A stretch of DNA of 37,976 bases from Streptomyces albospinus (GTDB taxonomy: Bacteria; Actinomycetota; Actinomycetes; Streptomycetales; Streptomycetaceae), in NCBI RefSeq assembly GCF_014648695.1, contig NZ_BMRP01000004.1, forward strand, positions 229,534-267,509, in the 5' to 3' direction. The notes beneath the pieces were generated by a model. The model did no database searches. It saw only the letters and a program-made list of their open reading frames with translations, and was not told the origin of the DNA. Below are positions 7,795 to 15,720 of this stretch, in pieces. The position numbers were made by a program, and so were the translations under genes. Numbering within the stretch: the stretch's first letter is position 1; the number at the start of each line of letters is the position of its first letter.

Positions 7795-9426
7795 ATGGCA
7801 GCCGGCCCGGCACCCGCCCCCGCCTTCACCAGCTACGTCGACACCGTCCTGGCCGTCCTGGCCCGCGACCCCGCCCGCTCCGTCCTCACCCCCGCCGACG
7901 ACCGCCCCGACATCACCGCCGGCGCCTTACACGCCACCGTGCACCGCATGGCCGCCGTCCTCGCCGACCACGGCATCGCCCGCGGCGACACCGTCTCCCT
8001 CCTCAGCGGCAACCTCCCGGAAGTGCTCGCCGCCCGGTACGCCGCCAACCTCATAGGCGCGCGGGTGGTGTTCCTCTACGACGGCATGGCCGCCGAGACC
8101 CTGGCCCGTATCGCCGAGAGCGTGGAGACCGCCCTGCTGCTCGTCGACCCGGCGCTGCGCGACACCGCGTACGCCCTGCTCGGCCATCTCACCGGCCCCC
8201 GCCCCCAGGTCATGACCCTCGGCCCGGTACCCGGCCCCGCAGGGGAGCCGGCCCCGGGCACGGCTGCCGGCACGCCCGGCGACCGGGCGCCCCTCGGCCC
8301 CGACCTCGTGGCCGCCTGCGCCGCGCTCCCCGTCACCCCCACCGTGGCCGGCGCCGCCCGCCCCGAGGACGACTGGTGCATCCGCCACACCGGCGGAACG
8401 ACCGGTATCCCCAAGGGAGTCCGGATGGCGCACGCCCCGTTCGCCGGGATGCTCGGCGGCCTGCGCCTGGCGGGCGCCGGCGACCCGCCCCGCCTCCTGG
8501 CCTGCACCTCGCTCGCCCACCTGGCGGGCATCATGGCCGACCTCACCCTCGCGGACGGCGGCAGCGTCGTACTCCACCACCGCTTCGACCCCACCGCCGT
8601 GCTGGCCGCCATCGCCCGCGAGCGCATCACCCACCTCTGGCTGCTGCCCCCGCTCCTCTACCGCCTCCTCGACGACCCCACCCTCCCCACCACCGACCTG
8701 AGTTCCCTCGCCCGCATCACCTACGGGGGCTGCGTCGCCTCCCCCTCCCGGATGCGCCGTGCGGCGGAGGTCTTCGGCCCGGTCCTGTACGGGTGGTACG
8801 GCCAGTCCGAGGCGATGTCGATCACCGAGGCGGGCCCCGGGGACCACACCGCCCTCGCCACCGACGGCCCGATGAGCGTCGGCCGCCCGCTGCCCGGCGT
8901 CACCCTCGCCATCCGCGACGCGGACAGCCGGGACCTGCCGCCAGGGGAGCCGGGCGAGATCCACGTACGCTCCGGCGGCGTGATGTCCGGCTACTGGAAG
9001 CAGCCCGAACTGACCGCGCAGGTCCTGCGCGACGGCTGGGTGCGCACCGGCGACGTCGGCCTCCTGGACGCCGACGGCCGCCTCTACCTCGTCGACCGCC
9101 TCAAGGACGTCGTCATCGTCGTGGGCGGCCATGTCCACCCCACGGAGATCGAGGACCTCCTCCACACCCACCCGGCCGTCGCCCACGCCGCCGTCTACGG
9201 AGTCCGCACCCCCGACGACGCGGAAGAGGTGCACGCCGCGATCGTCCCCGCCCCCGGGCACTCCGCCGAAGAGGTCTCGCTGTCCGCCCTCCGCGCCTAC
9301 GTCACCGCGCACAAGGGCGCCCTCTACGCTCCCGTCGCCGTCCACGTCCTGGACACCATCCCCCTCACCCCGGTCGGCAAGCCCGACAAGAAGCGCCTGC
9401 GCGAGACGGCCGCGACGGCCCCCTGA
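7795..9426 (+). CDS. AMP-binding acyl-CoA synthetase / ligase (ANL superfamily)
   Basis: A 543-residue adenylate-forming enzyme that activates a carboxylic acid with ATP and, in most relatives, transfers it to CoA. ANL core motifs are all present: the P-loop HTGGTTGIPKGV (about 199-210), the A5 region YGWYGQSEAMSITEAGP (about 334-350), the RTGDVGLLDADGRLYLVDR block with the ATP-binding aspartate and hinge (about 417-435), and the C-terminal catalytic lysine in PLTPVGKPDKKRLRE (about 523-537). The substrate cannot be read from sequence; the fold is closest to medium/long-chain fatty acid or aryl-CoA ligases rather than NRPS modules, as no carrier domain follows. It is monocistronic, with a good AGGAG RBS about 10 nt before the ATG. 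Confidence 0.9.
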   Translation: MAAGPAPAPAFTSYVDTVLAVLARDPARSVLTPADDRPDITAGALHATVHRMAAVLADHGIARGDTVSLLSGNLPEVLAARYAANLIGARVVFLYDGMAAETLARIAESVETALLLVDPALRDTAYALLGHLTGPRPQVMTLGPVPGPAGEPAPGTAAGTPGDRAPLGPDLVAACAALPVTPTVAGAARPEDDWCIRHTGGTTGIPKGVRMAHAPFAGMLGGLRLAGAGDPPRLLACTSLAHLAGIMADLTLADGGSVVLHHRFDPTAVLAAIARERITHLWLLPPLLYRLLDDPTLPTTDLSSLARITYGGCVASPSRMRRAAEVFGPVLYGWYGQSEAMSITEAGPGDHTALATDGPMSVGRPLPGVTLAIRDADSRDLPPGEPGEIHVRSGGVMSGYWKQPELTAQVLRDGWVRTGDVGLLDADGRLYLVDRLKDVVIVVGGHVHPTEIEDLLHTHPAVAHAAVYGVRTPDDAEEVHAAIVPAPGHSAEEVSLSALRAYVTAHKGALYAPVAVHVLDTIPLTPVGKPDKKRLRETAATAP

Positions 9427-9483
9427 AACCCACTCGCGCGGGCCGCCTCCCACCACCCCCAAATCCCCGCTGGCCAGCGGCTT

Positions 9484-9506
9484 TTGTCAGTGCCCGGCGG
9501 TAGAAT
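9484..9506 (+). promoter_or_regulatory. PafBC / RecA-NDp type DNA-damage promoter
   Basis: TTGTCAGTG (9484-9492), 8 bp, then TAGAAT (9501-9506). This is a full match to the mycobacterial RecA-independent DNA-damage promoter consensus TTGTCRGTG-N8-TANNNT recognised by PafBC. It is 47 bp upstream of the start of the 90-residue protein gene and on its strand. The assignment is a motif match; PafB/PafC are conserved in Streptomyces. Confidence 0.8.
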
Positions 9507-9552
9507 GGGAACCAGTCAGTGAGGGTTCTCAACGCTCCAGGAGGTCCGCCGG

Positions 9553-9825
9553 ATGGCCGCAGCCACACTCATGACGAAGCCTCTCCCGACCCACCCGCTG
9601 CCCAAGAAACCGCTCCCCGCCGGATGGCCCCGCGAGCGGTACGAATCCCACAACCGCCGCCTGAAGGCCATGCGGTTGGCGATAGCCCTGCTCGACACCG
9701 GCGTCTACCGCCCCGAGCACGCCACCAACGGCAAGATCCGCACCACCGCCCTCGCCATCGGCGTCCACCGCCCCTCCGACACCACCTGCCGCCTGGTCCG
9801 CGCCCTGATCTACGACAACTGCTGA
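9553..9825 (+). CDS. Small basic HTH-like protein, probably DNA-damage induced
   Basis: A 90-residue protein starting at ATG 9553 with a strong AGGAGG about 9 nt upstream. A proline-rich N-terminus (KPLPTHPLPKKPLPAGWP) precedes a basic, mostly helical region, RRLKAMRLAIALLDTGVY and then RTTALAIGVHRPSDTTCRLV, that looks like a short DNA-binding helix-turn-helix. I do not recognise a named family. Its promoter matches the PafBC consensus exactly, so it is likely expressed after DNA damage or on treatment with quinolones or mitomycin. It stands alone between the acyl-CoA synthetase and the kinase-MFS gene. The role is unknown. Confidence 0.75.
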   Translation: MAAATLMTKPLPTHPLPKKPLPAGWPRERYESHNRRLKAMRLAIALLDTGVYRPEHATNGKIRTTALAIGVHRPSDTTCRLVRALIYDNC

Positions 9826-9968
9826 CCCTGCCCGCCCGGTTGCCCCGACGCCCGGCCCGGATCGCCACACGCCCCGGGCCGGACGCGTCGGTACCGGCCC
9901 CACGGCCGCTCTCGGGCAGCGGCGCGGCCGTCCAGCGGTCCAACGCCGCCGCGGCGCGGCGATGCGGC

Positions 9969-10042
9969 GATGCAGTGATGCAGTGATGCAGTGATGCAGT
10001 GATCTGGAATTCTGGAGTTCTGGAGTTCTGGAGTTCTGGAGT
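9969..10042. repeat. Two adjacent octanucleotide tandem repeats
   Basis: Four perfect copies of GATGCAGT (9969-10000), directly followed by five copies of TCTGGAGT (10003-10042, the first being TCTGGAAT). Both units are 8 bp, out of phase with codons. The arrays lie in the 271-bp gap before the kinase-MFS fusion gene, 55 bp upstream of its earliest start. Slippage here would alter promoter or leader spacing. Confidence 0.9.
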
Positions 10043-10096
10043 CCACGGTAGGAAGGATGACGAGGAAGCGCGGAATCCGGTGCCGCGGCCCGTGCC

Positions 10097-12802
10097 GTGG
10101 ATTACCTTTCCACCGTGGACCAGTTGATCTCCTCAGACCCGACGCGTATAGGCCCGTACCGCTTGATCGCCCGCCTGGGCGCCGGCGGTATGGGCCTGGT
10201 CTATCTGGGCCGTTCCGAGGCCGGTCGGACCGTCGCGGTGAAGGTCGTCCAGGCCGAGCACGCGCAGCACCCGGAGTTCCGCAGGCGCTTCGCCCGTGAG
10301 GTGGCCGCCGCCCGGAAGGTGGGGGGCTCCTGGACGGCAGCCGTGCTCGACGCCGACACCGAGGCAACGGTGCCCTGGGTGGCGACCCAGTACATCCCGG
10401 GGCCCGACCTGACCACCGTGGTGGCGAACGACTTCGGGCCGCTGCCCGAGAACTCCGTGCGGGTGCTGGCCAACCGCCTCGCCCTCGCCCTCCAGGCGGT
10501 GCACGACGCGGGCCTGATCCACCGGGACCTCAAGCCGTCCAACGTGCTGGTGACGGTGGACGGGCCGCGGGTGATCGACTTCGGTATCGCGCGGGCCATG
10601 GACAGCCTCGCCGGAGACAGCCTGCACACCCGCACCGGCATGCTGATCGGTTCCCCCGGCTTCATGTCGCCCGAGCAGGTACGCGGTCTCGAACTCACCC
10701 CCGCCAGCGACGTGTTCTGCCTGGGCGCCGTCCTCGTCTACGCCGCCACCGGACGCCTGCTCTTCGGCGCCACGGAGACCGGGCTGAACGCCCACCTCTT
10801 CCGGATCGCCGAGGAGGAGCCGGACCTGACCGGCGTACCGGAGTCGCTGCTCGATCTCGTACGCCGGTGTCTCGACAAGAACCCGGCCGGGCGGCCCACC
10901 CTCCAGCAGGTCGCGGCCCGTACCGCGTCGGACGCGGACACCGACACGGACACGGGCACGGGCACGGACGGGGAGTGGCTGCCGGGCGCGGTGCTGGCCC
11001 AACTCGGCCGTCACGCCGCGAAGTTGCTGGACTTCGCCCCCGAGACGACCGCCGGCGCGCCCGGTGCCGCGCCCGCCGGCGCGCCGGTGCCCCTCGCGGA
11101 CCCGCGCATCCCGTCCGGGCAGCCGCAGCCGTCGGCACCCCCGCCGCCCGCGTACGCGCCCACGGCCCCGGCGTACGCCGTCCCCCCGCAGGGATTCGGA
11201 CCACCCCCGGGCATGGCCTCCCACACCTGGCCCGCACCTCCGTCCCCGCCGCTCGCCCCGGACCCGTCGGCCCCGCACCCCTGGCGCTGGTGGGGCCTGG
11301 CGGTGGTCGCGTTCGTGCAGTTGTTCGTGTTGCTCGACGCGGCGTCCCTGCGCATGGCGGTGCCGTCGGTCATGGTCGATCTGCACCTCCGCGCCGACGA
11401 CGTGAACTGGCTGTTCGCCGGGTATGAACTGGCCTTCGGCGGGCTGCTGCTGCTCGGTGGGCATCTCGCGGACCTGGTGGGCCGCAAACGGATGCTGATC
11501 ACCGGCCTGGTCGGCTTCGCGGTGGCTGCCGCGGTCGGCGGCCTGGCCAGCACCTCCGGCATGCTGGTCGCGGCCCGCGCCGTCCAGGGCGTCTTCGCCG
11601 CGCTGCTGTCGCCGGCCGCACTCGCCCTGGTGGCGTCCAACTTCCCCGAGCCGAAGGCCCGAGGCAGGGCGTTCGGGGTCTACGCCGCGATCGCCGCCGG
11701 TGGCTCGACGGTGGGCCTGTTCACCGGCGGCCAGTTGCTGGAATCCCTGGGCTGGCGCTGGTGCCTGTTCGTCGACGTCCCCCTCGCCCTGATCGCCGTG
11801 ATCGGCGCGGCCACCCTGGTCCACGACCGCCCGGTCCGCACCGGCCCCCGCTTCGACGCGCCGGGCCTGCTGTTCGGCTCCGGCGGGATCGCCGCCCTCA
11901 TCTACGGCTTCGAGCAGACGGGCTCGCGCGGCTGGACCGACCTCCTGGTGCCGGCCCTGCTCGTGCTCGGCGTCGTCCTGCTGATCGCCTTCGCCTGGTG
12001 GCAGACCAGCGCGCCCACCGCGCTCCTCCCCCCGTACGCCACCAGGGACCGCGATCGCGTCGGCTCTTTCGTCACCTTGTTCCTGGCCGGCGCCGGCACG
12101 TTCGCCCTCTTCCCGACCCTGACGGGGTACCTGGAGAACATCCGCGGCTACTCCCCGATCGGCACCGCCCTGGAGATCCTGCCCACGGCCGTCGCGATCG
12201 TCATCGGCTCCACCCAGATCTCCGCCCGCCTGCTGCACCGCATCGCACCGCGCAACCTGATCGCTCCTGGCCTGCTGCTCACCGCGCTCGGCCTGGTGCT
12301 GCTGGCCCTCCTCACGCCCGACAGCCCGTACGGCGCCGTGATCCTGCCCGGCACGCTCCTCGCCGGCCTCGGCCTCGGCATGGCCCTGATGCCGCTCCTC
12401 TCCCTCGCCACGGCCGGCCTCGCCGCGCCGGACTCCGGCGGGGGCTCGGCAGTGACCAGCACGGCCAACCAGGTGGGCGGGGCGCTCGGCGCGGCACTGT
12501 TCAGCAGCGTCCTGTCCTCGGCCATCGCCGCCCGCATGGAACGGGTACCCGGTCTCGGGCAGAACTTCGCCGATGCGGCCCGGAACGGCCGGATCCTGAA
12601 CCCACGAGGGGTTCCGCCGCAGCTGGCCGACTACATCACCAGGGCAACGCTGGCCGGCTACACCTCCGCCCTGTGGTGGTCGGTCGGCATCACACTCCTC
12701 GCCGGCCTGGCCGCCGCCCTCCTGATCAGGTCCACCGCCCCGACGCTCCCCCAACTCACCGAACCGCCCCTCCCGCCCTACGCCCAGCAGCCCACCCACT
12801 GA
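10097..12802 (+). CDS. Ser/Thr protein kinase fused to DHA2-type MFS transporter
   Basis: A 901-residue two-domain protein. Residues about 18-275 form a Hanks-type kinase with an intact catalytic set: glycine loop LGAGGMG (27-33), ATP lysine in VAVKVV (K49), HRDLKPSN (142-149), DFG (161-163) and activation-loop end SPGFMSPEQVRG. A TDTDTGTG stretch and a Pro/Ala-rich linker follow (about 280-390). From about 395 to 895 it is an MFS exporter with about 14 hydrophobic helices: the QLFVLLDAASLRMAVPSV first helix (DHA2 type), motif A GGHLADLVGRKRM, and GRAFGVYAAIAAGGSTVGL. Kinase and exporter in one chain is uncommon and suggests transport gated or sensed by phosphorylation. The GTG start at 10097 lacks a clear RBS; a GTG at 10115 (VDQLISSDP) is equally plausible. 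The substrate is unknown. Confidence 0.9.
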   Translation: MDYLSTVDQLISSDPTRIGPYRLIARLGAGGMGLVYLGRSEAGRTVAVKVVQAEHAQHPEFRRRFAREVAAARKVGGSWTAAVLDADTEATVPWVATQYIPGPDLTTVVANDFGPLPENSVRVLANRLALALQAVHDAGLIHRDLKPSNVLVTVDGPRVIDFGIARAMDSLAGDSLHTRTGMLIGSPGFMSPEQVRGLELTPASDVFCLGAVLVYAATGRLLFGATETGLNAHLFRIAEEEPDLTGVPESLLDLVRRCLDKNPAGRPTLQQVAARTASDADTDTDTGTGTDGEWLPGAVLAQLGRHAAKLLDFAPETTAGAPGAAPAGAPVPLADPRIPSGQPQPSAPPPPAYAPTAPAYAVPPQGFGPPPGMASHTWPAPPSPPLAPDPSAPHPWRWWGLAVVAFVQLFVLLDAASLRMAVPSVMVDLHLRADDVNWLFAGYELAFGGLLLLGGHLADLVGRKRMLITGLVGFAVAAAVGGLASTSGMLVAARAVQGVFAALLSPAALALVASNFPEPKARGRAFGVYAAIAAGGSTVGLFTGGQLLESLGWRWCLFVDVPLALIAVIGAATLVHDRPVRTGPRFDAPGLLFGSGGIAALIYGFEQTGSRGWTDLLVPALLVLGVVLLIAFAWWQTSAPTALLPPYATRDRDRVGSFVTLFLAGAGTFALFPTLTGYLENIRGYSPIGTALEILPTAVAIVIGSTQISARLLHRIAPRNLIAPGLLLTALGLVLLALLTPDSPYGAVILPGTLLAGLGLGMALMPLLSLATAGLAAPDSGGGSAVTSTANQVGGALGAALFSSVLSSAIAARMERVPGLGQNFADAARNGRILNPRGVPPQLADYITRATLAGYTSALWWSVGITLLAGLAAALLIRSTAPTLPQLTEPPLPPYAQQPTH

Positions 12803-12852
12803 CCCGCCACCCTCCCTGCGGCAGCAGGCAACGACTCGGGAGCCGCGCCCCA

Positions 12853-12914
12853 CAAAGCCCCGAAGCAGCGCGGAGCAAAGCCCCGTAGCCGTGCGGAGCT
12901 TCAGGACTCCGCAC
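12853..12914. repeat. Tandem 23-bp repeat and hairpin after the kinase-MFS gene
   Basis: Two adjacent 23-bp copies (12853-12875 and 12876-12898; a few mismatches) starting CAAAGCCCCG and ending GCGGAG. The second overlaps a hairpin GTGCGGAG - CTTCAGGA - CTCCGCAC (12891-12914), a likely terminator for the kinase-MFS transcript. The rest of 12803-13056 shows no gene. Confidence 0.6.
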
Positions 12915-13018
12915 AGCTCGACGGCCTCTCGCCGACCCGCGTGACGCCCAACCACGAAAACGGCCGCCGCCCGCGCCTCCCCGGAAAGGGAGCACACGGC
13001 CGACGGCCGGAAACGACC

Positions 13019-13048
13019 CAGGGCGGGACGGAGATCCGTCCCGCCCTG
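13019..13048 (-). terminator. Original glnA terminator, stranded at the left end of the element
   Basis: A near-perfect GC-rich stem of about 14 bp (GGGCGGGACGGA pairing with TCCGTCCCGCCC, plus two outer pairs). Read on the minus strand it begins 8 bp after a relic glnA stop codon (TAA at 13057-13059), the place where a glnA terminator belongs. The element now separates it from glnA by 18 kb. Confidence 0.7.
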
Positions 13049-13056
13049 CGGCGTTC

Positions 13057-13071
13057 TTAGATGTCGAAGTA
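13057..13071. other. Left attachment repeat (duplicated 3' end of glnA)
   Basis: TTAGATGTCGAAGTA, identical to 31377-31391. On the minus strand it reads TAC TTC GAC ATC TAA, the last four sense codons and stop of glnA. The flanking bases diverge immediately on the element side (AGGTGGG here, GCTCGAA at the glnA copy, with one matching AG between). Confidence 0.85.
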
Positions 13072-13084
13072 GAGGTGGGAAACG

Positions 13085-13140
13085 GGTCTGACCTGCTTCG
13101 ATGCGGAGTCCGCGGCAGGGCCGGTGCACGAGCGGTGCAC
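13085..13140. promoter_or_regulatory. Left-end arm-type repeats
   Basis: GGTCTGACCTGC (13085-13096), then GGTGCAC at 13123-13129 and 13134-13140, spaced 11 bp. The right end carries the same pair of GGTGCAC repeats with the same spacing and orientation, and GCAGGTCAAACC, an 11/12 match to the reverse complement of the first motif. The layout suggests binding sites for integrase arms or excisionase. Confidence 0.6.
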
Positions 13141-13205
13141 ACTGCAGAAGACTGACTGACCGACGGGGCGTTTCAGGAGGACACGCGGCGCGAAGGCTGC
13201 CTGTC

Positions 13206-13475
13206 ATGACTGACTCTTCCCAGGTACACCTCGACGGTCTGGTAGAGGCTGTCGCCAACTTCTATGCAGCCACCGATCAGGTGGATGCCCGTGCCGCCTC
13301 GGAAGCGGCTGCGAACCTCTGCTCCGGGAGCGGGTACGTCTACGCACCTACGGAGTTAGTAGAGGCTTTCACCCGAGCCATCGAGGTCGGCTACGCGGCG
13401 GCCCTCAGCGCCGTTCGGGACGGTGAGTTCGACGAGGATATCCGTGGGTGGCGCCCGCAACTGTTCGAAACCTGA
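13206..13475 (+). CDS. Small helical hypothetical protein
   Basis: An 89-residue acidic, helical protein (MTDSSQVHLDGLVEAVANFY... ending DIRGWRPQLFET). The only good RBS-like sequences upstream are AGGAGG at 13175-13180, which is far (about 25 nt), and GAAGG about 10 nt before the ATG. I do not recognise the family. It is the first gene inside the left attachment repeat and reads toward the HNH gene, which starts 85 bp downstream and may be cotranscribed. Its position between attL and the integrase suggests element cargo; a recombination directionality role is possible but not supported by any motif. Confidence 0.6.
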   Translation: MTDSSQVHLDGLVEAVANFYAATDQVDARAASEAAANLCSGSGYVYAPTELVEAFTRAIEVGYAAALSAVRDGEFDEDIRGWRPQLFET

Positions 13476-13560
13476 GCGGATCAAGCCAGGTGAAGGCGCC
13501 CGTTGGGCGGTTGCCCCCTTGTCGGCCCCCTGTGTCAGTGCTCTGTGTGACAGTCAATGC

Positions 13561-14361
13561 ATGGAAGAGGATCGGTTATCCGGCGAAGCCGAACTCGCGC
13601 GGACCCTGGCGGAGATGAAGCGGTTTGCGCCCGATGGCGACTACTACGCACTCACGCTTGGAGCCAACCGGCGCGGGTTGCCCTTCTGGGCGGCCCAAAC
13701 TCACTGGGCGGGCTGGTCTGAACGGCACCCTGGTTGGGAGATCCGTGCCGCGAGCCTGATGGACCCTGAACGTGTGAGCAGAGCATGGACCGCGATGGGA
13801 CAGGGCTGGGTGTCGGTGCACGATGACATCAGTTTGTCCCTCTACGTCAGACTTGGCGGCAACGCGCTTGTCGAGAAGGAAGTCGCTGAGGCTCGCCTGC
13901 CTCACGTCATCGCCCCGTCTGAGTGCATGCGCGACGGCGCGATCGAGGTTGGCGGGTTCGGCTTTGTCGACACGCAGCATCTGCCTGACGATGCTGTGGG
14001 ACGCCGTGCGCCTTCTCGGAAGCTCCGAATGCAGGTGCTCAAGCGGGACAACTATCGTTGCGTGGTGTGCGGACGTAAGGCAACTGACCACATCGACTTG
14101 GAACTCCATGTGCACCATCTCGTCCCGTGGAGGATGCACGGCCCCACAGCGGAGGAGAATCTGGTCACGCTCTGCGGCACGTGTCACAAGGGCCTTGAGC
14201 CGGACTTCGAACCGACTCTCCGTGAACTCGCAGGGTTGCCGGGCCGGTCGAAGATGTTGGATGTAGACAACTCCGAGTTCAATGCGGAAGTAGAGCGCTA
14301 CCAGGAGTTCATTTCTGACGTTCTTTCCGATGATCCGGAGACCGTTGACGGTCTGCCGTAG
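13561..14361 (+). CDS. HNH endonuclease
   Basis: A 266-residue protein with a C-terminal HNH nuclease domain (about 155-225): the lead-in RKLRMQVLKRDNYRCVVCG with the first zinc cysteine pair, the catalytic ELHVHHLVPW histidines, ENLVTLCGTCHKGLE with asparagine and the second cysteine pair. The N-terminal 145 residues have no recognised domain. HNH proteins of this type cut DNA in restriction, homing or phage-defence settings; the substrate is unknown. The ATG at 13561 has no obvious RBS, and an ORF of the same frame extends to 13423, but the upstream extension looks non-coding. A strong hairpin follows before the convergent integrase gene. Confidence 0.85.
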   Translation: MEEDRLSGEAELARTLAEMKRFAPDGDYYALTLGANRRGLPFWAAQTHWAGWSERHPGWEIRAASLMDPERVSRAWTAMGQGWVSVHDDISLSLYVRLGGNALVEKEVAEARLPHVIAPSECMRDGAIEVGGFGFVDTQHLPDDAVGRRAPSRKLRMQVLKRDNYRCVVCGRKATDHIDLELHVHHLVPWRMHGPTAEENLVTLCGTCHKGLEPDFEPTLRELAGLPGRSKMLDVDNSEFNAEVERYQEFISDVLSDDPETVDGLP

Positions 14362-14385
14362 GCGGTACGTCGTCCAGGCTGTCAG

Positions 14386-14420
14386 GAAGGGCGGCCTGAG
14401 GGGAACCCAGGCCGCCCTTC
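14386..14420. terminator. Bidirectional terminator between HNH and integrase genes
   Basis: Perfect 13-bp stem (GAAGGGCGGCCTG / CAGGCCGCCCTTC) with a 9-nt loop, lying between the two convergent genes. Confidence 0.85.
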
Positions 14421-14442
14421 GTCACATTCGCCACTTACCGGT

Positions 14443-15720
14443 TCATGCTGCCAACCGGTAGCGCTGGCCGATCGCCTTGCGGGCCTTCTCGACCGCGCCC
14501 GTCACGCGGTGGACGTACCGGCGCAGTGTGAATGCCGGATCCTCGTGACCGAGGAGGTCGGCGAGGGTGTAGACGTCGACACCTTCGTTGATCGCCTCGG
14601 AAGCGAAGAGGTGCCGCAGGGCGTGCATCATCTTGTCCCGGCACTCTTCCCACTTGCGGCCCTTGCCAACGGGCTTGCCGTTGACGGCCTTTATCGCGCC
14701 GATCGCCTCCAGGGCATCCTTCCAGAGGTAGTTGAAGTAGTTCTTGTTCAGCGGCTTGCGCTCCCGCGTGGTGAACACCAGGCGTACGGTGACCGGCTCA
14801 CCGTCCTTGGTCATCCACGGCAGGGTGACCTCGACCGGCGGGTGCTTGCGCATGTGCTCGGCGAGCCGCACGGCCAACTCGTCGCCGACCGGTACGAAGC
14901 GGTCCTTGGGGTCGTCGTCTGTGCCACCCTTCGGCGGGGCGAAGACGAGCGTGCCGCGGTCGTGGGTGATCTGGCGGCGTATGTGAACGACCTTGTCCTT
15001 CTGTAGCCAGTTGACGTCCTCGGGGCTGAGCCCGAAGATCTCGCCCTGTCGCATGCCGAGTCCTCGGCCGCAGTCGACGGTGGCCTGGTAGCGGTCGGGC
15101 AGGTGCTCGCGCACGGCGTCCGTCTGCTCCCAGGACAACGGCACGTCCTTCGCCGCTTTCTTCGACCGCCTCGGCTTGACGCGTTTCACCGACCCTGTCT
15201 CACAAGGGTTCTTGGCGATCAGGTCGTCGTCCACGGCCATGGCCAGGATCGACGACAGGTGTGTGAAGACCAGCCCGACGGTCGTCTCGTCCAGCACCTG
15301 CAGCCGGCGCTTGATCCAGGTCTGCACGGTGGACGACTTGATCTGGCGCAGTTTGAGTGAGCCCAGTGGCCCGATGATGTGGTTGCGGACGCGGGACTCG
15401 TACTGGGCGTAGGTCCGGGGATTGTCGAAAGTCTGGTTCTCCAGCCACTGCTCGGCCACCGCCTTGAGCTGGGCCTCGCCCTTCCTGGGGTCGACATACG
15501 TGCCGTCGTCGACGCTGCCCTGCATTTTGGTGAGATGTTGCCGGGCGTCCTCGTACCGGTCGAAGCTCTCGCTCTGCTGCTCGCCGTCAGGGTCGCGCCA
15601 CCGGGCCAACCACCTCTTGCCGCGACCGTGTTCGCGAGAGGGGACCTTGTTGTGGGCCGTGCACTTCTCCTCGTCGGCCTGCGGCCGCTTCTTGTGCCAG
15701 CGGTCGTACGGCTCAGCCAC
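14443..15720 (-). CDS. int: Tyrosine-family site-specific integrase
   Basis: A 425-residue phage/AICE-type integrase. It has an N-terminal AP2-like/arm-binding part (RGKRWLARWRDPDGEQQSES, about 33-52), a core-binding SAM-like domain (about 80-165) and the catalytic domain with the expected residues: R224 in GLGMRQGEIFGL, H366 and R369 in HALRH, H392 in LLGHEDP and the nucleophile Y402 in RRYVH. It should integrate and, with the excisionase, excise the element at the glnA att site. The GTG start (15718-15720) overlaps the stop of the upstream XRE gene by 8 bp (GTGGCTGA), so expression is coupled. The gene ends 1.37 kb from the left repeat, farther than usual for an attP-adjacent integrase. Confidence 0.95.
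   Translation of the reverse strand: MAEPYDRWHKKRPQADEEKCTAHNKVPSREHGRGKRWLARWRDPDGEQQSESFDRYEDARQHLTKMQGSVDDGTYVDPRKGEAQLKAVAEQWLENQTFDNPRTYAQYESRVRNHIIGPLGSLKLRQIKSSTVQTWIKRRLQVLDETTVGLVFTHLSSILAMAVDDDLIAKNPCETGSVKRVKPRRSKKAAKDVPLSWEQTDAVREHLPDRYQATVDCGRGLGMRQGEIFGLSPEDVNWLQKDKVVHIRRQITHDRGTLVFAPPKGGTDDDPKDRFVPVGDELAVRLAEHMRKHPPVEVTLPWMTKDGEPVTVRLVFTTRERKPLNKNYFNYLWKDALEAIGAIKAVNGKPVGKGRKWEECRDKMMHALRHLFASEAINEGVDVYTLADLLGHEDPAFTLRRYVHRVTGAVEKARKAIGQRYRLAA

Noticed and set aside
9969..10042. CRISPR array
   Set aside because: The repeats are 8 bp and contiguous without spacers; there are no cas genes.
10133..13258. A 1041-codon minus-strand ORF opposite the kinase-MFS gene
   Set aside because: It is the antisense of a well-supported gene with clear kinase and MFS motifs; its composition is Gly/Arg/Glu-biased as in GC-rich shadows.
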